A DNA stretch of 64,000 nt from contig CAKOKU010000005.1 in assembly GCA_934095865.1 (NCBI GenBank), positions 1-64,000 on the forward strand, given 5' to 3'. The position numbers and the translations under genes were made by a program. The notes under the pieces are model-generated. The model ran no database searches and was not told the origin of the DNA. It worked only from the letters and a program-made list of their open reading frames with translations. Position 1 is the first letter of the stretch. Each line of letters opens with the position of its first letter. The stretch is from an uncultured Bacilli bacterium (lineage in GTDB: Bacteria; Bacillota_I; Bacilli_A; RF39; UBA660). Positions 35,824-43,505 of this stretch are shown one piece after another.

Positions 35824-35913
35824 TGAATATATTTCGTTTGTAAATTGTTAATGCGGTTCTTAAAAAATAAATTAATAATTGTTGGTTTTAGTAGTGTTTT
35901 TCTGAAAAATTGG

Positions 35914-35936
35914 GTATAATACGAAGTAGGAGGAGT
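35914..35936 (+). promoter_or_regulatory. Promoter and RBS of the Cys-rich RelB-like gene
   Basis: TATAAT around 35912-35918 (GGGTATAAT), then AGGAGGAG about ten bases later and ATG at 35942. Confidence 0.6.
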
Positions 35937-35941
35937 TAGTT

Positions 35942-36202
35942 ATGGAAGAAAAAGTGACAATAAAAGTAGATAAGGAATTAAAGGAACATGCTGATATCTT
36001 GTTTGATAGTTTAGGTTTAGATACTGAAACAGCAGTAAATATTTTTTTATCAGCATCATTAAGAAATATGGGAATCCCTTTTCATGTAGGTCATGATATT
36101 GATGATTGCGATTGTGATTGTTGCTGTGATGATTGTGATTGCGATGAATGTGATTGTGAAGAATGTTCTTGTGATTGTGACTGTGAAAGTGAAAAAAATT
36201 AA
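35942..36202 (+). CDS. RelB/DinJ-like ribbon-helix-helix protein with Cys/Asp-rich tail
   Basis: The 86-residue protein has two distinct parts. Residues 1-51 match the DinJ/RelB antitoxin DNA-binding fold (KVTIKVDKELKEHADILFDSLGLDTETAVNIFL then ASLRNMGIPF). Residues about 55-83 form a tail with 13 Cys interspersed with Asp/Glu, mostly in DC repeats. No toxin gene is adjacent, so this is probably not part of a toxin-antitoxin pair. The tail looks capable of binding metals (zinc, cadmium, copper or Fe-S) in the manner of metallothionein (inference). The gene is monocistronic with a strong RBS and a terminator. An unusual domain combination. Confidence 0.8.
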   Translation: MEEKVTIKVDKELKEHADILFDSLGLDTETAVNIFLSASLRNMGIPFHVGHDIDDCDCDCCCDDCDCDECDCEECSCDCDCESEKN

Positions 36203-36216
36203 CTAAATATTGATTT

Positions 36217-36258
36217 AAGCATTGTTTGGCCATTTGAGGACTAAATAGTGCTTTTTTT
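36217..36258 (+). terminator. Intrinsic terminator after the Cys-rich gene
   Basis: AAGCATT (36217-36223) pairs with AGTGCTT (36247-36253), followed by a T run. Confidence 0.7.
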
Positions 36259-36285
36259 CTTTGTTCAATCATTGTAAACTTCTTC

Positions 36286-36313
36286 TTGACAAATAGTAAA
36301 AAGATGTTAAACT
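36286..36313 (+). promoter_or_regulatory. Promoter of the XRE regulator gene
   Basis: Consensus -35 TTGACA (36286-36291), a 16-bp spacer, then TAAACT (36308-36313) with a TGt extension. Confidence 0.75.
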
Positions 36314-36346
36314 AATCACTAGCAAGAAAGGGAAGCAGGTGGGTAT

Positions 36347-36697
36347 ATGGTTAAAGGTGATAGATTAAGAGAACTTCGTAAGTCTAAAGGTTTAACACAA
36401 GGCGAACTAGGTGAAATGATTGGTGTTAAAAAATCAGTTATTTGTCTTTACGAACGTGAACTACGTAATCCAACTATTGAAAGTGTTATCCAATTGTGTG
36501 AAATATTTGATGTAGATGCTGACTACTTAATTGGTAGTGATAAAATAGTAAAGACTGATAATAGTGATATTCATAAAGTTATGACTTCAGAAGAAGTAGA
36601 ATTTATTGAAGAATTAAGAAAAAATACTGTTTTATACCGTGTCTTATTAAATAATCCAAAACGAGGAATTGAGTTGGTACGCAATAAACTAAGCTAA
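36347..36697 (+). CDS. XRE-family transcriptional regulator
   Basis: The 116-residue protein has a Cro/C1 helix-turn-helix at residues about 5-60: LRELRKSKGLTQGELGEMIG with VKKSVICLYERELRNPTIES. A family-typical FDVDADYLIGSD follows. The C-terminal 45 residues form a helical effector or dimerisation part without a recognised domain (EEVEFIEELRKNTVLYRVL). The consensus promoter makes it well expressed and probably self-regulated. It is monocistronic with a perfect terminator, so its targets are not obvious. Confidence 0.9.
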   Translation: MVKGDRLRELRKSKGLTQGELGEMIGVKKSVICLYERELRNPTIESVIQLCEIFDVDADYLIGSDKIVKTDNSDIHKVMTSEEVEFIEELRKNTVLYRVLLNNPKRGIELVRNKLS

Positions 36698-36721
36698 AAT
36701 CTAGGAAACTAGATTTTTTTT
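36697..36721 (+). terminator. Intrinsic terminator after the XRE gene
   Basis: AAATCTAG (36697-36704), GAAA tetraloop, CTAGATTT (36709-36716), then T run. Confidence 0.85.
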
Positions 36722-36754
36722 GATTTTTAAGAATATACTTTGTTAGGTGGTTAA

Positions 36755-37516
36755 ATGTTAAAATATAAAAAGTATTTATGTTTGGCTCTTTTGATTGTAT
36801 TTAGTTTTTATGCAACTAATAAGACGGCTATTATGGTTCGCAATAAAGATCCTTTAATGAGTAAGATTAAATCGGAAGCTGCTAAAATAAATACGGGTTA
36901 TGTTAATGCTGTCATTGAAAATGATTATATTACACCAGGAATGTATGGAAAGGTAGTTGATGAATTAAATAGTTTGGTTAAAATGAAAGAAAATGATGCG
37001 TTTAATATGTTATATTTAATAACTACGGAAGTTAAACCAGATGTTTCCTTAGATGATAATAAAGATAAAATAATTAAAGAGGGTAATTATCGAAAAAAAG
37101 CAGTGGCTTTTATTATTGATGATAATGATTCCGTGAGAACTTTTTTAAAAAATAAGAATATAAAGGCTTCGATTTTGATTAATAAAAACTCTAAATTAGA
37201 TAGTTTTTTTGAATTAATTAATAATGATTTTAATAATTATAAAGAAACTGAAAGTTTATTAAAAAACGCTGGGTATAAATCAAATGTTTGTTTAGTTACT
37301 AAAAATAATTATGATATTTGTAAAAAAAATAAAAAATATTTGATTGCACCTTCGATTATTTTAGAAAACAATATTATTGAGGTTAAACGGGAGGTTACTA
37401 GTGGTAGTTTAATTTATATTAAAAGTAGCACTTATTTAGATATTCTTATTAATTATTTACAGTCTAAAGGCTTAAAAATAGTAACAGTTAGTGAGCTTAT
37501 TAGTGAAAAACAATAA
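36755..37516 (+). CDS. Degenerate polysaccharide-deacetylase-like secreted protein
   Basis: The 253-residue protein has an N-terminal hydrophobic segment (residues about 7-20). The following NAVIENDYITPGMYGKVVDELNSLVKMK resembles the N-terminal domain of clostridial deacetylases. The core keeps the outline of a NodB fold: KKAVAFIIDDNDSVRTFLKNKNIKASILI corresponds to the first catalytic block and YLDILINYLQSKGLKIVTVSELI to the last. The HxxxH metal ligands are not seen; the middle is shorter and lacks the usual His motif. It is probably not an active deacetylase, or it is an unusual family member. RBS AGGTGG precedes the ATG. Confidence 0.6.
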   Translation: MLKYKKYLCLALLIVFSFYATNKTAIMVRNKDPLMSKIKSEAAKINTGYVNAVIENDYITPGMYGKVVDELNSLVKMKENDAFNMLYLITTEVKPDVSLDDNKDKIIKEGNYRKKAVAFIIDDNDSVRTFLKNKNIKASILINKNSKLDSFFELINNDFNNYKETESLLKNAGYKSNVCLVTKNNYDICKKNKKYLIAPSIILENNIIEVKREVTSGSLIYIKSSTYLDILINYLQSKGLKIVTVSELISEKQ

Positions 37517-37544
37517 GAACTAGGAATTTATGTTCTTAGTTTTT
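37514..37544 (+). terminator. Terminator-like hairpin overlapping stop codon
   Basis: TAAGAAC (37514-37520) pairs with GTTCTTA (37532-37538), followed by TTTTT; the left arm begins with the stop codon. Confidence 0.65.
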
Positions 37545-37739
37545 GATTTTTAATATTATATTTTATATTTTGAAGTATTATAGATAGTTATTATTTATTG
37601 CACGAATAATTTTATACAAATAGATTTTTGATTATCTTTAATTAAATAGTGAACGCTTAAAAATTAAGCCACTAAAAGTATGTATCTAATTACTAAAACA
37701 TATTAATTGTGAAATCTTTGTGAATCCTAATTAATAGTA

Positions 37740-37790
37740 TTGACTAGCAAATGGGACAATGCTAGAATAATTTTGTTAGTTTCCTAACAA
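37740..37790 (+). promoter_or_regulatory. Strong promoter with MarR-type operator
   Basis: TTGACT (37740-37745), exactly 17 bp, TAGAAT (37763-37768) with a TGc extension. Just downstream TTGTTAG-TTTC-CTAACAA (37773-37790) is a perfect 7-bp dyad near the transcription start, the kind of site bound by MarR repressors. The MarR gene begins at 37803. Confidence 0.75.
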
Positions 37791-37802
37791 TGGTGGTAAT
37801 GT

Positions 37803-38261
37803 ATGCAAGAAAATACTTCAATTGGTTATCATATTGCAAATACTAATAAATTAATTAGTCGGTATATTTTGTGTAAATTTGATAAAAAAGCTAATCATAA
37901 AATAAGTCCCATGCAATTGATGATAATGAATTATTTGTTAAAAAATCAGGATAAGAAGGTTTTTCAACAAGATATCTGTGATACTTTTAATATTAGAAGA
38001 TCAACAGTAAGTGGCATTTTAAAAACAATGGAAAAAAATAAAATTATTGTTAGAGTTACTTGCAGTGATGATCCTAGGAAGAAAGAATTACAGTTAACAA
38101 ATAAATTTATTAGAAATACTAATAAAATAAAACAAGAATTTAAAATGGTTGATAGTATTTTGGAAGAAGGCTTTACTAAAGAAGAAAAAGAACAGTTAGT
38201 TTATCTTCTTAGGAAGTTGGAAGGAAATTTAATAAAAGAAGAGAGGAAAAAAGATGTTTAA
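37803..38261 (+). CDS. MarR-family transcriptional regulator
   Basis: The 152-residue protein is a winged-helix MarR regulator that dimerises and releases DNA when a ligand binds. The winged-helix part has KNQDKKVFQQDICDTFNIRRSTVSGILKTMEKNKIIV and a wing with CSDDPRKKELQLT. Helices at both ends form the dimer interface. It lies directly downstream of a dyad operator and 7 bases overlap joins it to the first ABC exporter gene. Its likely job is to repress the operon until a drug or bile-acid-like substrate appears (inference). Confidence 0.92.
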   Translation: MQENTSIGYHIANTNKLISRYILCKFDKKANHKISPMQLMIMNYLLKNQDKKVFQQDICDTFNIRRSTVSGILKTMEKNKIIVRVTCSDDPRKKELQLTNKFIRNTNKIKQEFKMVDSILEEGFTKEEKEQLVYLLRKLEGNLIKEERKKDV

Positions 38262-40014
38262 ATTATTTAAAAATTTCAATAAAAAAGATATTGGTATGAT
38301 AATTATAAGCATTGTACTTATTGTGTTTCAAGTTTGGTTAGATTTAAAATTGCCAGATTATATGTCACAAATAACAAGACTCGTTCAAACTGATGGTGCT
38401 GGTTTTAGTGATATTTTAATACATGGTGGTTATATGTTACTTTGTGCTTTTGGCTCTTTAATATCAGCTGTTGTTGTTGGTTTCTTGGCTAGTAACTTAT
38501 CTGCTAATTTTTCTTATAATTTACGTAGTAAAGTTTATAATAAAGTTCTAAATTTAAGTACTGCTGAAGTTAAACAATTTCAAACTAGCAGTTTAATTAC
38601 ACGTACTACTAATGATGTTACTCAATTAGAAATGTTAATATCTATTGGTTTACAATTATTAATAAAGGCACCTATTATGGCTGTATGGGCTATTACAAAG
38701 ATTTTGAATAAATCGTTGGAATGGAGTATGTTAACGGCCGGATGCGTTGTGATTTTATTAAGTGCTGTTATAGGATTAATGTTAATTGTTTTACCACGCT
38801 TTGAAAAAGTTCAAAAATTAATTGATAAAATTAATAATGTTACTCGTGAATCAATCACTGGTATTCGTGTTATTAGGGCTTTTAATGCTGAAAAATACCA
38901 AGAAAAACGATTTGACAAAGTTAATGATGATTTAACTAATATGCAATTATTTAATCAAAGATGTTTTGCTATTTTAAATCCTATTATGAATTTAATTATG
39001 AATGGTCTAACCTTAGGAATTTATATTATTGGTACTATTTTAATTAGTAATGCTTTAATTAGTGTAAAAATAAGTTTATTTAGTGATATGGTTATTTTTT
39101 CTAGTTATGGTATGCAAGTTATTATGTCCTTTTTAATGCTAGCCATGATTTTTATGATGTGGCCTCGTGCCCAAATTTCAGCTCGTCGTATTAATGAGGT
39201 TTTAGATTGTAAGATTAGTGTTGATGATGGGACTGGAAATGTTCATCCTACTGAAGTAGGGACAGTAGAATTTAAGAATGTATCATTTAAATATCCAGAT
39301 GCTGATGAGTATTTGTTGCGTAATATTTCGTTTAAAGTAAATAAAGGAGAGACAATTGCCTTTATTGGTTCAACTGGTTCTGGTAAAAGTAGTCTTATTA
39401 ATTTAGTGCCAAGATTTTATGATGCTACTGATGGTGAAGTTTTGGTAGATGGTGTAAATGTAAAAGATTATGCATTAGAAGATCTTCATAATAAATTGGG
39501 ATATGTTCCACAAAAAGCAGTGATGTTTACAGGTAGCGTTAAGGAAAATGTAGCTTATGGTACTAAAAATGGTAAAAAGCCAACTACTAAAAAAGTTGAA
39601 GAGGCCATCGAAATTGCTCAAGCCAGTGATTTTGTTTCGAAAATGGAAGATGGAATTAATTCACATATTGCCAGAGGAGGAACAAATGTATCAGGTGGTC
39701 AAAAACAACGTTTAGCAATAGCAAGAAGTATTGCTCGTGATCCCGAAATTTATATTTTTGATGATTCATTTTCAGCTTTAGACTATAAAACCGATGCTAT
39801 TTTACGTAGTGAGTTAAAAAAATATACTAAAGATGCTACTAGTATGATAGTAGCTCAAAGAATTGGAACTATTATTAATGCTGATAAGATTGTTGTTTTA
39901 GATAAAGGCACTTGTGTTGGTATTGGTACACATAAAGAATTATTAAAAAATTGTGAAGTGTATAAAGAAATAGCTCTATCACAATTATCAAAGGAGGAGT
40001 TAGAAAATGCCTAG
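38254..40014 (+). CDS. Heterodimeric ABC exporter, subunit with degenerate ATPase site
   Basis: The 586-residue half-transporter has six membrane segments (residues 1-320) and an ABC domain. Walker A STGSGKSSL and signature VSGGQKQRLA are intact. After the Walker B strand the catalytic Glu is Asp (IYIFDDSFSALD) and the H-loop His is Gln (IVAQRIGTI). Such changes mark the degenerate site of heterodimeric exporters like BmrCD/LmrCD/TM287-288. The partner follows with an 8-base overlap. Upstream marR suggests drug-inducible expression. Substrate not determinable. Confidence 0.92.
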   Translation: MFKLFKNFNKKDIGMIIISIVLIVFQVWLDLKLPDYMSQITRLVQTDGAGFSDILIHGGYMLLCAFGSLISAVVVGFLASNLSANFSYNLRSKVYNKVLNLSTAEVKQFQTSSLITRTTNDVTQLEMLISIGLQLLIKAPIMAVWAITKILNKSLEWSMLTAGCVVILLSAVIGLMLIVLPRFEKVQKLIDKINNVTRESITGIRVIRAFNAEKYQEKRFDKVNDDLTNMQLFNQRCFAILNPIMNLIMNGLTLGIYIIGTILISNALISVKISLFSDMVIFSSYGMQVIMSFLMLAMIFMMWPRAQISARRINEVLDCKISVDDGTGNVHPTEVGTVEFKNVSFKYPDADEYLLRNISFKVNKGETIAFIGSTGSGKSSLINLVPRFYDATDGEVLVDGVNVKDYALEDLHNKLGYVPQKAVMFTGSVKENVAYGTKNGKKPTTKKVEEAIEIAQASDFVSKMEDGINSHIARGGTNVSGGQKQRLAIARSIARDPEIYIFDDSFSALDYKTDAILRSELKKYTKDATSMIVAQRIGTIINADKIVVLDKGTCVGIGTHKELLKNCEVYKEIALSQLSKEELENA

Positions 40015-42166
40015 ACCTATGGGAAGAGTTGATGAAAAATCAAAAGATTTTGTTGGCTCAATTAAACGATTACTTACTAACTTAAAACCATGGAAAATTC
40101 TTATGGGTTTAGCGGTTACTTTAGCCTTTTTATCTGCTATTTTATCATTAACAGCTCCTAATAAGTTATCAAGCCTTACTGATGTTATAACTGAAGGCAT
40201 TAAACCTAATACAGAAGTTTTACAAACGGTTATTGAAAAAATAGGTACTAATTTTAATGAAGACGAAATAAAAAATAAAACGGCTATAATTTTAACTAGT
40301 ACTGAAATTAATAATGAAGATAAGGCTAAATATCAAGAATTTTTAAGCTCTGTAAAAGAAAATAGTGATAATCAAAATGCAATGCTAAAAGGTATAGTTG
40401 ATTTACCAGATAGTGTTTTAGATGTTTTAATTGATGATATCATCGTTAATGATGTAACTATAACTAAAGATGATGAAACTGCCTTCTTAAGACAAGTTGT
40501 TGATATTGATTCAAGTATGGTTACTGATGAAACATTAAAAGTTTTTGATAATTTACCAGAGTCAATTTATAATTTAGTTAAACCAGAGATGGATTTAGCA
40601 GCCGTAAAAAAGATTGTTATTACTTTGATTTGCTTATATTTAATTAGCGCATTATTTAGTTATATTCAAAGTTATTCAATGTCGACTGTATCTAATGGTT
40701 TTGCTAAGGATTTACGTAGTCGTATTTCAACTAAAATCAATAAATTACCACTTAAGTTCTTTGATTCTCATGAAATAGGAGATATCTTAAGTCGAGTTAC
40801 TAATGATGTTGATACAATTGCTCAAAATTTAAATCAAAGTTTAGCTACTTTAATCAGCTCAATTACGCTTTTTATTGGTTCAATTATAATGATGTACACA
40901 ACTAATTGGGTAATGGCTACGACCGCTATTCTTTCAACTTTATTTGGCTTTGCTTTTATGATAATGATATTAAAGAAATCACAAAAATATTTTATTGCTA
41001 GACAAGTAGAACTTGGAAAAATAAATGGTCATATAGAAGAGATTTATAGTGGACATAATGTAGTTGATTGTTATAATGCTAAAGAAGATGTAACAAAAGA
41101 TTTTGATGAGTTAAATGAACGTCTTAAAGATTGCAATAAGAAGAGTCAATTTTTATCAGGACTTATGCAACCAATGATGGGCTTTATTGGTAACTTTGGT
41201 TATGTTATGGTTTGTATTGTTGGAGCCCTACTTACTATGAATGGTCATATAACATTTGGCGTTATTGTGGCATTTATGATTTATGTACGTTTATTTACTA
41301 ATCCGCTTTCTCAGATTGCTCAAGCGATGACATCACTTCAAACGACTGCTGCTGCGTCAGAACGTGTTTTTGAATTTTTAGATGAACAAGAAATGAAGAG
41401 TGAAGCAGATAAAACTAAAGTTCTTAATAAAAATGATGTAAAAGGTAATATTGAATTTAAAAATGTTAAGTTTGGTTATGATGAAAGTCGTTTGATTATT
41501 AAAAATTTCTCTGCTGTTGCTAAACCAGGTGAGAAGATTGCTATTGTTGGACCAACTGGTGCTGGTAAAACAACTATGGTAAACTTATTGATGAAATTCT
41601 ATGAAATTAATTCAGGTGATATTTTAATCGATGGAGTTTCAACAAAAGATTTAACAAGAGAAAATATACATGACTTGTTTGTTATGGTATTACAAGATAC
41701 TTGGTTGTTTGATGGAACAATAAGAGATAATATTAAATTTAATAAATCTGATGTAACTGATGATGAAATCTGGGCCGCTTGTAAAACCGTTGGCGTTGAT
41801 CATTTTATTAAAACTTTACCTGGTGGTTTAGATTGCGTTATTGGTGAAAATGATTCTATTAGTGGTGGTCAAAAACAATTATTAACGATTGCTCGTGGTA
41901 TGATAGAAAATGCTCCTTTCTTAATTCTAGATGAAGCTACTTCGAATGTTGATACAAGAACTGAAGAATTGGTTCAAAAAGCTATGGATAAATTAATGGA
42001 AGGTCGTACTTCGTTTATAATTGCTCACCGTTTGTCAACTATTAAAAACGCTAATTTGATATTAGTCATGAATGAAGGTAATATTATTGAACAAGGTACT
42101 CATGATGAACTAATGGCTAAAAATGGTTTTTATGCTGAATTATACAATTCACAATTTAAAAAGTAA
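40007..42166 (+). CDS. Heterodimeric ABC exporter, subunit with canonical ATPase site
   Basis: The 719-residue half-transporter pairs with the previous subunit. Walker A GPTGAGKTTM, signature ISGGQKQLL, Walker B-Glu FLILDEATSNVD and H-loop IIAHRLSTI are canonical. Before the transmembrane domain it has an acidic insertion of about 130 residues (about 60-190), between the first and second membrane segments. This large extracellular domain is as described for BmrD/LmrD-type subunits. The start has an AAGGAGG site within the upstream gene. Probable role: export of drugs or lipids; substrate unknown. Confidence 0.92.
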   Translation: MPRPMGRVDEKSKDFVGSIKRLLTNLKPWKILMGLAVTLAFLSAILSLTAPNKLSSLTDVITEGIKPNTEVLQTVIEKIGTNFNEDEIKNKTAIILTSTEINNEDKAKYQEFLSSVKENSDNQNAMLKGIVDLPDSVLDVLIDDIIVNDVTITKDDETAFLRQVVDIDSSMVTDETLKVFDNLPESIYNLVKPEMDLAAVKKIVITLICLYLISALFSYIQSYSMSTVSNGFAKDLRSRISTKINKLPLKFFDSHEIGDILSRVTNDVDTIAQNLNQSLATLISSITLFIGSIIMMYTTNWVMATTAILSTLFGFAFMIMILKKSQKYFIARQVELGKINGHIEEIYSGHNVVDCYNAKEDVTKDFDELNERLKDCNKKSQFLSGLMQPMMGFIGNFGYVMVCIVGALLTMNGHITFGVIVAFMIYVRLFTNPLSQIAQAMTSLQTTAAASERVFEFLDEQEMKSEADKTKVLNKNDVKGNIEFKNVKFGYDESRLIIKNFSAVAKPGEKIAIVGPTGAGKTTMVNLLMKFYEINSGDILIDGVSTKDLTRENIHDLFVMVLQDTWLFDGTIRDNIKFNKSDVTDDEIWAACKTVGVDHFIKTLPGGLDCVIGENDSISGGQKQLLTIARGMIENAPFLILDEATSNVDTRTEELVQKAMDKLMEGRTSFIIAHRLSTIKNANLILVMNEGNIIEQGTHDELMAKNGFYAELYNSQFKK

Positions 42167-42176
42167 TCTTTATTTT

Positions 42177-42207
42177 AAGAATCATTGTTTGCAATAATGG
42201 TTCTTTT
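42177..42207 (+). terminator. Intrinsic terminator after the exporter operon
   Basis: AAGAATCATTG (42177-42187) and CAATAATGGTTCTT (42192-42205) pair with a small bulge, followed by TTTTC. Confidence 0.6.
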
Positions 42208-42235
42208 CTTTTATAATTGAGGGGTAGGTGATTTT

Positions 42236-42988
42236 ATGTTTGAAAATGATACAAATTATTTAGATCAACATTTTTTAATTGATGAAGAGATTATAAATAA
42301 ATATTTATCTTATCCCCATTTTACTAAGAATGATGTAGTTTTAGAAATTGGCCCTGGTAAGGGAACTTTAACTAAATTGATTGCACCTAAAGTAGGAAAG
42401 TTATATTGTGTGGAATTAGATACAAGATTAAAACCGTATTTAAAAACAATTCCTAATGTAGATATTATTTGGGGAAATATTTTAGATGTTGAAATACCTA
42501 AGATAAATAAAATTATTACTTCACTTCCTTATAGCATAATTGAACCTTTTATTTATAAGATGATTAGAACCGATTTTGATGAATTATATATGCTTATGGG
42601 CTCTAACTTCGTCTTGAATACTATTAATAAAAAAATAAGTAAGTTGAGTGTCATTACTAATGCTTTTTTTAAAGTTGAATTACTCTTGGAAGTGCCACCA
42701 ACATCTTTTGATATTCCTCCTCGCGTTGATTCTTATATTGTTAAAATGACCAAAAAACTTCCTGATGATAGAAAGTATAAGATATATAGAGAATTATTTT
42801 TCTTGGATGATAAAAAAATAAAAAATGGCTTAATGGAAGCGCTTATAAAAATAGATAATATTACGAAAAAACAAGCTAAAGCTAAGATTATATCTTTGAA
42901 TATTCCTGATACTATATTAGGAAATAAATTTTCAGTTCTTTCTAATGCGAATTTACAAACTTTAGATAAAATTTTAGAGTTATCTTGA
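42236..42988 (+). CDS. RsmA/KsgA/Erm-family rRNA adenine dimethyltransferase-like protein
   Basis: The 250-residue protein shows the KsgA/Erm outline: NYLDQHFLID (like the GQNFL start), motif I LEIGPGKGTLTKLI, acidic motif VELDTRL, then DIIWGNILDV. The motif IV region, normally NLPY with a catalytic Asn, reads TSLPYSIIEPF; the Asn is Ser. The usual PPxV signature is kept as VPPTSFDIPPRVDSYIV. It may be a paralogue with altered activity, an inactive family member, or a true RsmA that tolerates Ser. No other RsmA is visible in the window. It is monocistronic upstream of two tRNA genes. Confidence 0.8.
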   Translation: MFENDTNYLDQHFLIDEEIINKYLSYPHFTKNDVVLEIGPGKGTLTKLIAPKVGKLYCVELDTRLKPYLKTIPNVDIIWGNILDVEIPKINKIITSLPYSIIEPFIYKMIRTDFDELYMLMGSNFVLNTINKKISKLSVITNAFFKVELLLEVPPTSFDIPPRVDSYIVKMTKKLPDDRKYKIYRELFFLDDKKIKNGLMEALIKIDNITKKQAKAKIISLNIPDTILGNKFSVLSNANLQTLDKILELS

Positions 42989-43049
42989 TTATTTGCCAGC
43001 AAGCATTTCCTTAAAAAAGTGAAAAATGAACGAAGCAGTAAAAATTAAC

Positions 43050-43078
43050 TTGCTTTTTTGTCAAAAAAAGTATACAAT
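43050..43078 (+). promoter_or_regulatory. Promoter of tRNA-Arg
   Basis: TTGCTT (43050-43055), 17-bp spacer and TACAAT (43073-43078). Confidence 0.5.
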
Positions 43079-43097
43079 TATATTGCTTAGTTGATTT

Positions 43098-43174
43098 GCA
43101 CCCATAGCGCAATTGGATAGAGCGTTAGACTACGGATCTAAAGGTTAGGGGTTCGACTCCCTTTGGGCGCACCA
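43098..43174 (+). tRNA. tRNA-Arg (anticodon ACG)
   Basis: A 77-base cloverleaf with encoded CCA. Anticodon stem TTAGA/TCTAA, loop CTACGGA, anticodon ACG (reads CGN). T-arm AGGGG-TTCGACT-CCCTT. Acceptor GCACCCA/TGGGCGC has an A-C mismatch at pair 3-70, and the D-stem GCGC/GAGC a G-A mismatch at 12-23. The usual sequence there is GCTC. Otherwise canonical. Confidence 0.92.
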
Positions 43175-43185
43175 TTTAAGTTAGT

Positions 43186-43208
43186 AAAGTCCGTTAAAAC
43201 GGGCTTTT
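43186..43208 (+). terminator. Terminator after tRNA-Arg
   Basis: AAAGTCCG (43186-43193) pairs with CGGGCTTT (43200-43207), followed by a short T run. Confidence 0.65.
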
Positions 43209-43349
43209 AAATTATTTTTTGATTATGTTTTGTAGGAAAACTGCAAAAAAGCTGAAAAATCAAAAAATAATATTCACAAAATAAAAGTTTTATGATAAAA
43301 TTATACCTGTACTGAAAAAGTACGATGGATAGTTAAGTAAAACTTTAAT

Positions 43350-43426
43350 CGAGAAGTAGCACAGTTTGGTAGTGCACTTGGTTTGGGACCAAGGGGTCGC
43401 AGGTTCGAATCCTGTCTTCTCGACCA
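43350..43426 (+). tRNA. tRNA-Pro (anticodon TGG)
   Basis: A 77-base cloverleaf with encoded CCA. Acceptor CGAGAAG/CTTCTCG pairs perfectly; anticodon stem CTTGG/CCAAG with loop TTTGGGA gives anticodon TGG (Pro). The D-stem GCAC/GTGC and T-arm AGG-TTCGAAT-CCT are intact. It has its own upstream region and terminator. Confidence 0.97.
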
Positions 43427-43438
43427 TTTTAGATGAGT

Positions 43439-43460
43439 ACTCGCTTTGGCGAGTTTTTTT
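43439..43460 (+). terminator. Terminator after tRNA-Pro
   Basis: ACTCGC (43439-43444), loop TTTG, GCGAGT (43449-43454), then seven T. Confidence 0.85.
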
Positions 43461-43505
43461 ATATCCTGTATCAGATTATGTTAAAATAAAATTAGCGAAA
43501 GGACT

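Noticed and set aside
35940..36272. Antisense His/Asn-rich open frame opposite the Cys-rich gene
   Set aside because: A mirror of the GAT/TGT repeats on the other strand; the plus-strand gene has promoter, RBS and terminator.
35942..36697. Toxin-antitoxin operon formed by the RelB-like gene and the XRE gene
   Set aside because: The two are separated by a terminator and a consensus promoter, and no toxin-like protein is encoded nearby.
37545..37739. Possible small RNA in the AT-rich gap before the MarR promoter
   Set aside because: No promoter-terminator pair or stable fold stands out from the base composition.
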